Under the pieces are notes generated by a model that was not told the origin of the DNA, ran no database searches, and saw only the letters and a program-made list of their open reading frames with translations. From the IMG/VR virus record IMGVR_UViG_3300045007_000107, positions 1-64,000 of that record: DNA of 64,000 bases; one strand, written 5' to 3'. The position numbers and the translations under genes are program-made. Source of the stretch: a virus. This document shows positions 56,482 to 64,000 of this stretch, piece after piece (within the stretch, counting starts at the first letter, position 1; each line of letters opens with the position of its first letter).

Positions 56482-57088
56482 GCTCAGCATCTCCAAGGAC
56501 ATTCGCTCCCCCTCCGAACGGCAGCGGGACGCGCAAGAACGGTACATGGTGAAGCTCGTTGTCGAGAACCCCAAGTACCAGCTTGCGCTCGCGACGCTCA
56601 AGGAGGGGGTGCCGATCATCCAGATTGCCTCCCACTTCGCGGACAATGCCTGGATCACAGTCAACGAGCGCACGTTCGCGGAGGCCCTGCGGACGTATCG
56701 TCGCCTGCACCAAGACCACATCGACAACTTCCAGCCTGACAGCATCGACAAGTACGTGGATGCGAACAGCCCGAACATCGATGTCGAGAGCGCCCTCTCT
56801 CAGATGCTCCGTCTACAGAAGGAGCGCATCGCCATCGACTACCGTCACGAAAAAGAGATGGGAAAGCTGTTCGACACCACGCACCGCGAGATCAAGACGT
56901 TCGGCGAGATCGCAGAACTCATGCTCAAGACGCAGGGCAAGGTCAGCGGGACCGGCGGACCTGTGCGGCGTTCGGGCGAGGCAACTCCGCAGGACGTGAA
57001 CGACAACCTCGCCCTGATCAAGAAGGATCAGAACACGCAGGATCGTCTTCACGGCCTCACGCGACAATTGGTTGAGGCCAAGTCATGA
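56453..57088 (+). CDS. Putative small terminase subunit
   Basis: A 211-residue helical protein immediately before the large terminase. MLRHRRPLRKLSI is the basic tag. Middle helices LEEVALATLKEGV-like then YRRLHQDHIDNFQPDSID; no clear motif. Assignment rests on position and helical content only. Confidence 0.6.
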   Translation: MLRHRRPLRKLSISKDIRSPSERQRDAQERYMVKLVVENPKYQLALATLKEGVPIIQIASHFADNAWITVNERTFAEALRTYRRLHQDHIDNFQPDSIDKYVDANSPNIDVESALSQMLRLQKERIAIDYRHEKEMGKLFDTTHREIKTFGEIAELMLKTQGKVSGTGGPVRRSGEATPQDVNDNLALIKKDQNTQDRLHGLTRQLVEAKS

Positions 57089-59211
57089 TCATCATCTCCG
57101 ACAAGCCCCCGACCAAACCGCCGCTCCGTAAAGTGCCCCCGCCCAAAAGGCGGGGTCCTGTCGTTGAGGCGACCGGTCTCAGCTTGCAGCCGTCTGCACG
57201 CCCGAAGGTCAGCCCGGCCGATACCGGGTTCTCTCTGGACGAGCGCACGCAAATGGTGCTCGATCAAATCCGCGAGGAAGCGGAATTCCTAGAGGATCGG
57301 GAGACGCGCGACCTCTGGCTCGACGGCTGCAACACCTTCGAACAGACCGGTGATATCGCCTCGCTCATCCAGCTTACAGCCTACCGTCGCAGGATCGTCC
57401 CCATTGACGAGTTCATGTACGGGCGGACCTATCTCGGGCTCAAGCGCGATGAGATCTATCCCGGCGTGATCGAAGCCTGCGAGGCTATCGACACCGACCA
57501 GTTTACCGAAGTCATCCTCAAGGGCGCGTTGGGCGGCGGTAAGACGACCATCGGCAACTTCATGCTGGCGCGCAGCCTTTACAAGATCTCCTGTATGCGG
57601 CACCCGCAGTCGAGCTTCGGCATCAAGTCGGGATCGTCGCTGATCTTCACCATCCAATCGATCCGCAAGTCTACCGCGCAGAAGGCGGTGTTCGAAGAGT
57701 TCGGCGGCGTCATCAACAAGTCGCCCTACTTCAAGCGGACCTACCCGTACGATCCGCTGATCACGTCGAGCATGATCTTCCGTGAGCAGAACGTGACAAT
57801 CATGCCGGTCGCAACCTCGACCACGGGCGCCATTTCGATGAACGTCATCGGCGGCATCTTGGACGAGGTGAACTTCATGCAGAAGATCCTCAAGTCCACG
57901 TCGCAGCACGCCGACGACCAGGGCGCGTTCGATCAGGCGAAACAGATCTACCAGAACATCGCCCGCCGCCGTAAGTCCCGCTTCGCCAAGCACGGCAAGC
58001 TGCCGGGCATCCTGTTCCTGATCTCGTCCTCGCGCTTCCCCGACGACTTCACCGAGAAGAAAGCGGCCGAAGCTGCAATGTGCGGCGGCACCGACCCGAC
58101 CATCTATGTTTATTCGAAGGCGGTGTGGGAGTCCAAGGGTCGCGACAACTTCCTGCCTGAGAACTTCCGGGTGCAGGTTGGTAACGCCTCGCTGCGGTCC
58201 AAGATCCTCGAAGAGGGCGAAGCCTGCGATCCCGAGTGCCAGGAGCTTCACGTTCCGCTCGACTTCCTCGATGAGTTTAAGGACGATCTGGACGGGTGTA
58301 TTCGCGACTTCGCGGGCGTGTCTACGCTGTCTACCAATCCGTTCTTTACGAACCGCGACCGCATCAACGAGTGCATGAAGCTGGGAGCCGAGCATGGGTA
58401 CCAGAGCCCCTTCGACCTGGAAACATACGACTTCTCCCTTGGGATACCGCACCCCAATGTACACCGACTGCGAGCAGACATTGATGCTCCTCGCACAGTT
58501 CACATCGATCTCGGCCTTAAGCGGGATGCTTGTGGGATCACTATTGCTCACCTTGCCGGCCAGAAGCTTGTTAAGAGAGTGGACCCCGTAAACGGCTACG
58601 AGGAGAGCCACCTGCTGCCGGTCATCGGCGTGGATTGCTCTCTTCGTGTTGTGCCGCCGAAGGGCGGGGAGATCCAGTTCGCGCATATCCGCAGCTTCAT
58701 CCTCATGATGCGGGATCGTTACAAGATACCGATCAAGTGGGTCACGACGGACGGCTTCCAGAGCGTGGACACCCGCCAGATCCTCAAGACACAGGGGTTC
58801 CTTACCGACTACCGATCGGTCGAAGACTTGGAGTCCTATCGCAGCCTGCGCGACACGATCTATGAGCAACGGCTGTTGCTGCCGAACAATGAATTCCTCA
58901 AGCAGGAGTTGGCCGGTCTTGAGTACAAGCGAACTCCCACTAAAGATAAGATCGATCACCGTGCTAATGGCACTAAGGATATGGCTGACGGCCTCTGCGG
59001 CGCTGTTGCATTTCTGCTGGAAAGGAAAGCTGCCTGGATCGGGCTAGGTCCGGTGCCGCAGCGACACCCGATGCAGGGGCACAACAATCCGCCCTCAGAC
59101 ACCGAGGTCGCACGCGACAACGCCCATCTCGCCGGCACCCAAGCCCAGGGGACTGTACGGCGTGCAACCATGCGAAAATCGGTATTTAGGCGACGTTCCG
59201 TGCGCAAATAG
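57085..59211 (+). CDS. terL: Terminase large subunit
   Basis: A 708-residue packaging motor. The N-terminus contains PPLRKVPPPKRRG and the 14-bp repeat (LQPSARP). ATPase: GALGGGKTT (Walker A, Lys 153) and NVIGGILDEVNFM (Walker B region). Nuclease: VHIDLGLKRDACGITI, KWVTTDGFQSVDTRQIL and THRANGTKDMADGLCGAV-like acidic positions in an RNase H-type fold. It lies between the presumed small subunit and the portal region. ATGA overlap upstream. The C-terminal tail is basic. Confidence 0.92.
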   Translation: MIIISDKPPTKPPLRKVPPPKRRGPVVEATGLSLQPSARPKVSPADTGFSLDERTQMVLDQIREEAEFLEDRETRDLWLDGCNTFEQTGDIASLIQLTAYRRRIVPIDEFMYGRTYLGLKRDEIYPGVIEACEAIDTDQFTEVILKGALGGGKTTIGNFMLARSLYKISCMRHPQSSFGIKSGSSLIFTIQSIRKSTAQKAVFEEFGGVINKSPYFKRTYPYDPLITSSMIFREQNVTIMPVATSTTGAISMNVIGGILDEVNFMQKILKSTSQHADDQGAFDQAKQIYQNIARRRKSRFAKHGKLPGILFLISSSRFPDDFTEKKAAEAAMCGGTDPTIYVYSKAVWESKGRDNFLPENFRVQVGNASLRSKILEEGEACDPECQELHVPLDFLDEFKDDLDGCIRDFAGVSTLSTNPFFTNRDRINECMKLGAEHGYQSPFDLETYDFSLGIPHPNVHRLRADIDAPRTVHIDLGLKRDACGITIAHLAGQKLVKRVDPVNGYEESHLLPVIGVDCSLRVVPPKGGEIQFAHIRSFILMMRDRYKIPIKWVTTDGFQSVDTRQILKTQGFLTDYRSVEDLESYRSLRDTIYEQRLLLPNNEFLKQELAGLEYKRTPTKDKIDHRANGTKDMADGLCGAVAFLLERKAAWIGLGPVPQRHPMQGHNNPPSDTEVARDNAHLAGTQAQGTVRRATMRKSVFRRRSVRK

Positions 59212-59212
59212 C

Positions 59213-59278
59213 TTGTACAAATAAAGTCCTCTATGCTATAATAGCCCCTGCCAGCAACAGCTTGCGGGGGCTTCTTTT
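59213..59278 (+). terminator. Intrinsic terminator directly behind a promoter-like sequence
   Basis: AGCCCC pairs with GGGGGCT (59243-59272) around a CAGCAACAGC loop, followed by TCTTTT. Just before it are TTGTAC and a perfect TATAAT at 18-bp spacing (59213-59242). The terminator ends the terminase transcript. A transcript from the promoter would stop within about 30 nt. Confidence 0.75.
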
Positions 59279-59310
59279 ATCGCCTCGCGAGTGACTTAGG
59301 GGCCGGTCTA

Positions 59311-59958
59311 ATGGTTCTACGCAAACTACCCGTGCAGCCGTCTGCACGACTTACGGAGTTCGAACTTTGCCCCACCCCTTACATGATCGGTTCGGACGAT
59401 CCGAGCGTTATCTGGCGGGAGGCCGTCCACGGTCTCTTCGCTCACCTCTGCCGCTACTTCGAACCTGACAAAACCTACGGTGAATTCGAGGTCGCTCAAC
59501 GTCTCGACGTTCACCGCATCATCGCCGACGAATGGCTTACGGCGATGGTTCGGCTCGAATTGATCGAACCTATACCGGTCAAGCATCGCGTCGATCCGTT
59601 CATGCAGTGCCTCGCCTTCCGTATCCCCAAGGCGCAGCATGTCGGCAAGAAAATCAGGGTCGAGATCGAATACGGGGACCTACGCGAGTACGACCCGTGG
59701 ACGGATCGGCAGTACGACGATCAGCTAGTCGAGGCACACTGGCCGGAGCGCTACTGCGACAAGTATTTCAACGCACACCATCATGAGTATTACCTGATCA
59801 CAGGGCGGTCGCGTAAACGCCCTGACGGAACCATCTTCGTGCCTTTGCCGGCGGATAGGGCGGGGCTTCCTCCCCTCCGTACGCGCAAGGACCCCGTTAA
59901 ACCCGAAGAGAGACAGGTCTATGCCAAAGCAAACAGCCTCGACCTCTCGGAATACTAG
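59311..59958 (+). CDS. Hypothetical protein with MVLRKL tag
   Basis: A 215-residue protein. MVLRKLP is the tag and the 14-bp repeat (VQPSARL) follows at residue 8. The middle (YGEFEVAQRLDVHRIIADEWLTAMVRLELIE) is winged-helix-like. The overlap with the next small membrane gene is out of frame. Unknown function. Confidence 0.72.
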   Translation: MVLRKLPVQPSARLTEFELCPTPYMIGSDDPSVIWREAVHGLFAHLCRYFEPDKTYGEFEVAQRLDVHRIIADEWLTAMVRLELIEPIPVKHRVDPFMQCLAFRIPKAQHVGKKIRVEIEYGDLREYDPWTDRQYDDQLVEAHWPERYCDKYFNAHHHEYYLITGRSRKRPDGTIFVPLPADRAGLPPLRTRKDPVKPEERQVYAKANSLDLSEY

Positions 59959-60076
59959 GTTTCCGTTGTTGCGTACGATCCTCCTGGGTCTGCTATGCGC
60001 TGCTCTGGTAATCGGTGCGTTCTGGATTGGTACGAGTATCTATCTCTGGTACTTGCTGTCGTTGGTCGTGCCATGA
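59921..60076 (+). CDS. 51-residue membrane protein
   Basis: MPKQTASTSRNTRFPLLRT is followed by two hydrophobic stretches (ILLGLLCAALVIGAFWIG and IYLWYLLSLVV). ACAGGTC precedes the ATG. Overlaps both neighbours. Possible holin-like size, not assignable. Confidence 0.55.
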   Translation: MPKQTASTSRNTRFPLLRTILLGLLCAALVIGAFWIGTSIYLWYLLSLVVP

Positions 60077-60648
60077 TGGAAGCCCTACAATCCATCATCG
60101 ATCCTGCCACGGGCTACAGTTTGGTGATATGGGCTGTCGCCTCTGCGCTGATAGTTATTCATGCAATCTGGAAGTTCGTCCGTAACTGTATGCTCGCGCG
60201 GCGGGAGCGGGCAAGGGAGGAAGAGGAGGTCCGCGTCCGCACCCGAAACCGGATGCGTCGGCAGCTAGAGGTAGAAAGCCTTGAGCGTGCGCTCGCTTCG
60301 GGGCCTTCGTCTGTGCATACAGGGATCGAACCTCCGCTAGACCCACCGTTAGGGACAAGTTGGGTCGATCCACGGACGGGCTACCTGTTCGTACACGTGC
60401 GTCCTCGCTTCTGGCGGTCTGTTTCGGGCCAAACCGAGGACTTCTACGACCGGCGCCCACCCGAAGGGTTCCCGAGAGTGAGCGTAGCCTCCGAACTAGC
60501 GCGCATCACCACAAGGCCCAAGCCCTTGCAGCCGGCTGCAAGCAAAGTCGAGGAACCGTTCTCGCTCAAGCGGCGAGTACGCATCAAAGCACCTACAACG
60601 CTGAAACGCAATGCGATACCCTTACGGAAACTTCGGATGCCCGACTAA
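60073..60648 (+). CDS. Single-pass membrane protein with repeat-bearing tail
   Basis: A 191-residue protein. SLVIWAVASALIVIHAIW is a membrane anchor. A charged helix (ARRERAREEEEVRVRTRNRMRRQ) and a cytoplasmic part follow. The C-terminus carries the 14-bp repeat (LQPAASK) and ends in IPLRKLRMPD, a C-terminal version of the tag. Unknown role. Confidence 0.7.
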   Translation: MMEALQSIIDPATGYSLVIWAVASALIVIHAIWKFVRNCMLARRERAREEEEVRVRTRNRMRRQLEVESLERALASGPSSVHTGIEPPLDPPLGTSWVDPRTGYLFVHVRPRFWRSVSGQTEDFYDRRPPEGFPRVSVASELARITTRPKPLQPAASKVEEPFSLKRRVRIKAPTTLKRNAIPLRKLRMPD

Positions 60649-60953
60649 TGGCGATAGCCCAGCGCAAGCGACTTCCCGACGTGCGAGAGTACGTCAAAGC
60701 CGGCGTCAAGCCGCACCAGCTACCGGGGCTCCTCGCCGAGTATTCGATGGATGAGTACCTCAACTTCTGCCAGCGGTTCCGGCTCTGGTTTCCCGACAAT
60801 CTGGAATACTACATCCGGTCCACGTACGGACTAATGGAATACCTCAAGAAGCACGACCGTCTCGACGCCGAAGAGAAAACCTACTGGCTCGGGCGGATCG
60901 TGTCATACAAGCGGATGCTTTGGAGAGTACGTAATGGCCTTGACCCATACTGA
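60648..60953 (+). CDS. Hypothetical protein
   Basis: A 101-residue basic helical protein (MAIAQRKRLPDVREYVKAGVKPHQLPGLLAEYSMDEYL). TAATG overlap upstream, 20-base overlap downstream. Possibly capsid-associated by position; not shown. Confidence 0.7.
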   Translation: MAIAQRKRLPDVREYVKAGVKPHQLPGLLAEYSMDEYLNFCQRFRLWFPDNLEYYIRSTYGLMEYLKKHDRLDAEEKTYWLGRIVSYKRMLWRVRNGLDPY

Positions 60954-61482
60954 CCTACGGTCGGATGCCTTGCTCAAGGAACAGGGCTTTACCGCCGAAG
61001 ACATCGAGTTTATGCACGAACTGGCACAAGCCTACTGGACCTATCTTGTCGAGTACGACGAAGCCGAACAAAAGCGGGATTGGGACGCGCACAACCGGCT
61101 TGAGGGCGTCATCCAAGTGACCGAGTTCCAGCTTCTTTATCGCGGGCTCCACCCTCGCGAGATTCCCTTCGACGCACTTGTCGCGATCACCCGTGCTCCC
61201 CTGGACGGTCGCGGCGACGTAGCGGACCAGATCACCGCCAAGTACAAAGAACGCATCCACAACCCCGCGACCGCGATGCGGGCGAACTGCGTGGTTTGCA
61301 TGGGCGGCTCAACCGCTGAAATTCGACGCTGTGGCGCGGTCAACTGCCCGCAGTGGCCTTTCCGCCTCGGAACTAACCCTCTCCGTAATGCCATACTGCC
61401 GCCTGTAGCACTCACGGTCATTGAGGACGACGACGTTCTCGATATCGATGAGTCCACGGACAGCGGCGACGCAAGCGAGTAA
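60934..61482 (+). CDS. Phage protein with C-terminal zinc motif
   Basis: A 182-residue protein. The C-terminal CVVCMGGSTAEIRRCGAVNCPQWPFRLGTNPL (about 130-160) is a widespread phage zinc motif (CxxC...C...CPxxPFRxGxNP). The N-terminal part is helical. A paralog of the motif lies in the next gene. Confidence 0.75.
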   Translation: MALTHTDLRSDALLKEQGFTAEDIEFMHELAQAYWTYLVEYDEAEQKRDWDAHNRLEGVIQVTEFQLLYRGLHPREIPFDALVAITRAPLDGRGDVADQITAKYKERIHNPATAMRANCVVCMGGSTAEIRRCGAVNCPQWPFRLGTNPLRNAILPPVALTVIEDDDVLDIDESTDSGDASE

Positions 61483-61485
61483 GTG

Positions 61486-61875
61486 ATGCCTATTCAACGT
61501 CGCACCGTCGATCCGAACGCTATACCTGTCGTCGTCGCCAAGAAGGAATACACCCCCGATTCAAAGGCGCGGCTGCGGCATGTGCCGAAGCAGAACCTCC
61601 GTACCGCCGCCTTTGTCGGACTCGGTGCGAACGAGGAACCAAAGCTGATCTCGATTGACGACATCGCGACCTGTCTGCGCCTCGCCAACAACCCCGGCTG
61701 GCACACCGAGGAAGCCACGCGTAATCGGATCAAAGGGCGCTTGAGCGCGATCCGTGCTTTCTGTATCCTTTGTGCTGACGGCCCGAAGGGTGCGCGCATG
61801 TGCCCGCAAGTTACCTGCCCCCTGTGGGCCTTCCGAATGGGGACCAACCCCTTCCATCGCAAAGGCAAGAAGTAA
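61486..61875 (+). CDS. Phage protein with C-terminal zinc motif, paralogous
   Basis: A 129-residue protein. MPIQRRTVDP matches the 49653 start. The C-terminal FCILCADGPKGARMCPQVTCPLWAFRMGTNPF repeats the motif of the previous gene. TGATG start overlap. TAATG to the next gene. Confidence 0.75.
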   Translation: MPIQRRTVDPNAIPVVVAKKEYTPDSKARLRHVPKQNLRTAAFVGLGANEEPKLISIDDIATCLRLANNPGWHTEEATRNRIKGRLSAIRAFCILCADGPKGARMCPQVTCPLWAFRMGTNPFHRKGKK

Positions 61876-62069
61876 TGACGCTCCCCGGCTACAAGCACAC
61901 CGGCATCTGCTCGACCTACGAAAGGCTGATCACGATGTACGGGCACCAGAAGTTCCCGCAAAACCCCGATGATGGCACGCGTGTGGACGACCATCACGGC
62001 GTCTGGATCTACAGCGAGGCCGAGGGGGTGTGGTGGTACTTCGAGCCGAAAACGAAGGAAGCAGCGTAA
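61875..62069 (+). CDS. Small hypothetical protein
   Basis: A 64-residue protein rich in His, Tyr and Trp (YKHTGICSTYERLITMYGHQ...GVWIYSEAEGVWWYFEP). Coupled on both sides by TAATG. Unknown. Confidence 0.65.
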   Translation: MTLPGYKHTGICSTYERLITMYGHQKFPQNPDDGTRVDDHHGVWIYSEAEGVWWYFEPKTKEAA

Positions 62070-62359
62070 TGGCGCAATACGAAGACGATATCGAGTTCTG
62101 GCGGGAGCACGCCATCCCGCAATTCGCCGTAGCTCAAGAGATGTGTCGGCAAGGCTCGTGGAAAATCGAGCACGATACGGGCAAGCTCCAATACGACCTG
62201 CTCTATGGCGGTGATTTGATCTATCCTGGCTACATGGTTATGATCATCGAGAGGGGCGGGATCACCCGTACCGGTATGATCGTCAAGCGGCAACACCTGG
62301 GCGGGGACGTGTGGCGGTTCTACGTGGACTTGCCTCCGCTGGATAATAAAGACGGATAG
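62069..62359 (+). CDS. Hypothetical protein
   Basis: A 96-residue acidic protein (DDIEFWREHAIPQFAVAQEM...GGDVWRFYVDLPPL). It ends just before a repeat copy (62367) and the portal gene. Unknown. Confidence 0.68.
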   Translation: MAQYEDDIEFWREHAIPQFAVAQEMCRQGSWKIEHDTGKLQYDLLYGGDLIYPGYMVMIIERGGITRTGMIVKRQHLGGDVWRFYVDLPPLDNKDG

Positions 62360-62415
62360 GTTCACTTGCAGCCGTCTGCAAACTACGATGGTTCCCGGAT
62401 TTCCTGGGGATCATC

Positions 62416-64000
62416 ATGCCGCTCCGCAAACTGCATCCAACCAAGCAAGTAAAGGCTGCACGCCGCGCCGGTCGCGTGAGCAATGCCCGCCTTATCGAGG
62501 TCGAGCGCAAGGGCGTTACCGCCCCGTTCGATGAGTTCATCGAGAAGGCCGCCGACCTGAATTCGCAACAGGTCTCCGACCCCTTCACAAGCTGGTACGG
62601 CCACAACACGGCCGGTCTCAACCTGAACCCGGTACAGCCGGTGTTCTCGTTCGACCGCCTCGCGTTCATGGTCACGCAGTCGAACATCCTGCGTCAGTGC
62701 ATCGAGGCGTACGTCGTTAACATCGAGTCCTACGGTCATACGCTCGAATATATCGGGCCGGAGGGCCAAGAGGACAGCGAGGACGCCAAGAGCGAGAAGG
62801 CGCGGCTCGAAGCGTTCCTGTCCTCGTGCTCGGCCACCTCCTCCCTACGCGAGATGCGCGAGCGCGCCCGCTGGGATCAAGAGACCCTAGGCAACAAAGC
62901 ATTCGAGATCGGCCGCAACCTCACCGACGAGGTTGTGATGATGGAGCACGTGCCGTTCAACACCCTGCGGCGTACCAAGCAGGAAGAGGACGCTATCGAA
63001 GTCGTCGTCTCGGTGCCGAACCCGGCCGATCCTTCCGAGATGGTCACGCGCATCGTGCGTCGTCGCTTCTGCCGCTGGGTGCAGACGAAGAACGGCGGAA
63101 CCGAAAAGGTCTACTTCAAGGAATTCGGCGACCCGCGCCCCATCGATCCGAAGACCGGCCTCGTGAACCCCGGCCTCCCCTTCGAGCGGCAGGCGACGGA
63201 GATCCTCGCGTTCTCGCTCTACACGCCGGGATCGTTCTACGGTCTCCCGCGCTGGATCGGACAGATCAAGTCGATCATGGGTTCGTCCGAGAGCGAGTTG
63301 GTCAACCTCAACTTCTTCAAGGACAACGCGATCCCCGCGATGGCTGTGCTCGTTTCGGGCGGCGCGCTCACGCAGGAAAGCTTCGACGTGATCGAGAGCT
63401 ACCTTACCGCCGTGACCGGCGTGAAGGCGATGCAGCGCATCATGGTGCTTGAGGCGACGGCCGACGAGAGTAGCGGATCGGTGGATCACGCGACTGCCGC
63501 CCCGAAGATCGACATGAAGCCGATGATCAGTGAGCGGCAGCAGGACGGTCTCTTTCAGGACTACGACCAGAAGAACCAGGGCAAGGTCCGTTCGGCCTTC
63601 CGTCTGCCGCCGATCTATACCGGACGCGCCGAGGACTACACCCGCGCGTCCGCGTACGCATCGATGTTGACTGCGGAGAACCAGATCTTCATCCCTGAGC
63701 GTCAAGCGTTCGATGACATCATGAACACGCGCATCCTGCGCACCTACAATCCGAGGTTCTGGCGCTACAAGTCCAACGGCGCCCCGATCACCGACAGCGA
63801 CAGCCTGTCGAAGATGATGTCTTCGTTCGAAGCCTCGGGCGCTCTCACCCCGAATGTGGCGATCAAGATCGCGAACAAGGTGCTCGGCGTGGACATCAAG
63901 CCCGTGGTCGAGTCGTGGGGCGACTACCCCTTCGCGATCATCGAAGGCTACATCCAGCAGGGTCGCGAGATCGACGGTCTCAACGAATTCCTTGTCGAGA
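62416..64000 (+). CDS. Portal protein, PBSX-family-like (3' end outside window)
   Basis: The visible 528 residues start MPLRKLHPTKQ (tag). The order FDRLAFMVTQSNILRQCIEAYVVNIESYG, the long conserved middle (GSFYGLPRWIGQIKSI, LVNLNFFKDNAIPAMAVLVSGG) and QQDGLFQDYDQKNQGKVRSAFRLPPIYTG match phage portal proteins of the PBSX/XkdO-related type. It forms the ring at the head vertex through which DNA is packaged, consistent with its place downstream of terminase. The frame is open at base 64000. Confidence 0.85.
   Translation, partial: MPLRKLHPTKQVKAARRAGRVSNARLIEVERKGVTAPFDEFIEKAADLNSQQVSDPFTSWYGHNTAGLNLNPVQPVFSFDRLAFMVTQSNILRQCIEAYVVNIESYGHTLEYIGPEGQEDSEDAKSEKARLEAFLSSCSATSSLREMRERARWDQETLGNKAFEIGRNLTDEVVMMEHVPFNTLRRTKQEEDAIEVVVSVPNPADPSEMVTRIVRRRFCRWVQTKNGGTEKVYFKEFGDPRPIDPKTGLVNPGLPFERQATEILAFSLYTPGSFYGLPRWIGQIKSIMGSSESELVNLNFFKDNAIPAMAVLVSGGALTQESFDVIESYLTAVTGVKAMQRIMVLEATADESSGSVDHATAAPKIDMKPMISERQQDGLFQDYDQKNQGKVRSAFRLPPIYTGRAEDYTRASAYASMLTAENQIFIPERQAFDDIMNTRILRTYNPRFWRYKSNGAPITDSDSLSKMMSSFEASGALTPNVAIKIANKVLGVDIKPVVESWGDYPFAIIEGYIQQGREIDGLNEFLVE

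Larger units (their letters stand above)
183..62380. repeat. Dispersed 14-bp palindromic repeat family (48 copies)
   Basis: Consensus TGCAG-NNNN-CTGCA, usually CCGT in the centre, often as C-TTGCAGCCGTCTGCA-AG. Starts: 183, 1288, 2823, 5465, 6307, 8777, 9970, 11785, 12727, 15195, 16660, 18136, 19994, 20669, 22414, 23776, 25165, 25956, 27314, 29045, 29649, 30506, 31761, 33162, 34047, 35358, 37552, 38269, 38505, 39173, 40166, 40676, 42524, 43074, 44369, 46210, 47792, 48890, 49634, 50572, 51759, 52387, 53758, 55420, 57185, 59333, 60527, 62367. Variants at 1288, 2823, 5465, 19994, 25956, 29045, 37552, 46210 and 53758 are degenerate, and some may be coincidental. Reverse-oriented centres at 22414, 25165, 42524, 49634 and 55420. 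Confidence 0.92.

Noticed and set aside
183-62380. CRISPR array
   Set aside because: The 14-bp repeats are dispersed over the whole window with gene-sized spacing and no spacer units. The Cas4-like gene has no Cas neighbours.
1-64000. tRNA genes
   Set aside because: I saw no convincing T-arm and acceptor combination by eye; a tRNAscan-SE run would be decisive.

Overview
The window is a slice of a large tailed double-stranded DNA bacteriophage (Caudoviricetes). Almost every gene lies on the plus strand, with short ATGA or TAATG overlaps. It carries a replication and recombination set (DnaB-type helicase, UDG-DNA polymerase I fusion, primase, single-strand binding protein, SF2 helicase, RecA/UvsX-type recombinase, two resolvase-like nucleases, Cas4/RecB-like nuclease) and the start of a packaging module (ParB-like protein, large terminase, portal). 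GC content is fairly high and the readable promoters are sigma-70-like, which fits a proteobacterial host. The host cannot be named from the sequence. I saw no tRNA, RNA polymerase or integrase gene.

Layout. 1-21.9 kb: DNA replication and recombination, plus two abundant-looking Lys/Ala/Pro-rich proteins. 21.9-27.7 kb: small unknown genes and a roughly 550-nt non-coding stretch rich in inverted repeats that ends in an intrinsic terminator (23.18-23.74 kb). 27.7-37.5 kb: a family of paralogous proteins built from a short four-cysteine module, most of them beginning with a basic Arg-Arg-Ile-Gly tag. 37.5-41.6 kb: small genes separated by unusual non-coding islands, including an 18-bp tandem array at 39.76-40.0 kb. 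41.6-53.8 kb: small membrane proteins, regulators, a DNA methyltransferase, a MazG-like protein, a SLOG protein and the only minus-strand gene. 53.8-64 kb: a glycosyltransferase, ParB-like protein, terminase, several unknown genes and the 5' part of the portal gene.

Two genome-wide signals stand out. First, a 14-bp near-palindrome, TGCAG-NNNN-CTGCA (mostly TGCAGCCGTCTGCA), occurs 48 times, spaced more evenly than chance. It is found inside genes (often read as Leu/Val-Gln-Pro-Ser-Ala in linkers) and between genes (as a -35 box or a hairpin core). Its base sequence is conserved even where synonymous changes would be allowed. Second, more than twenty otherwise unrelated proteins share a short basic terminal tag (MPLRK or RLIRRIG type) whose codons vary freely, so there the selection is on the peptide. 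Nine leader regions also share a hairpin with a CGTGCG top just before the ribosome binding site. Together these suggest a phage-specific DNA-organising or regulatory system and a protein-sorting or processing tag; both functions are inference.
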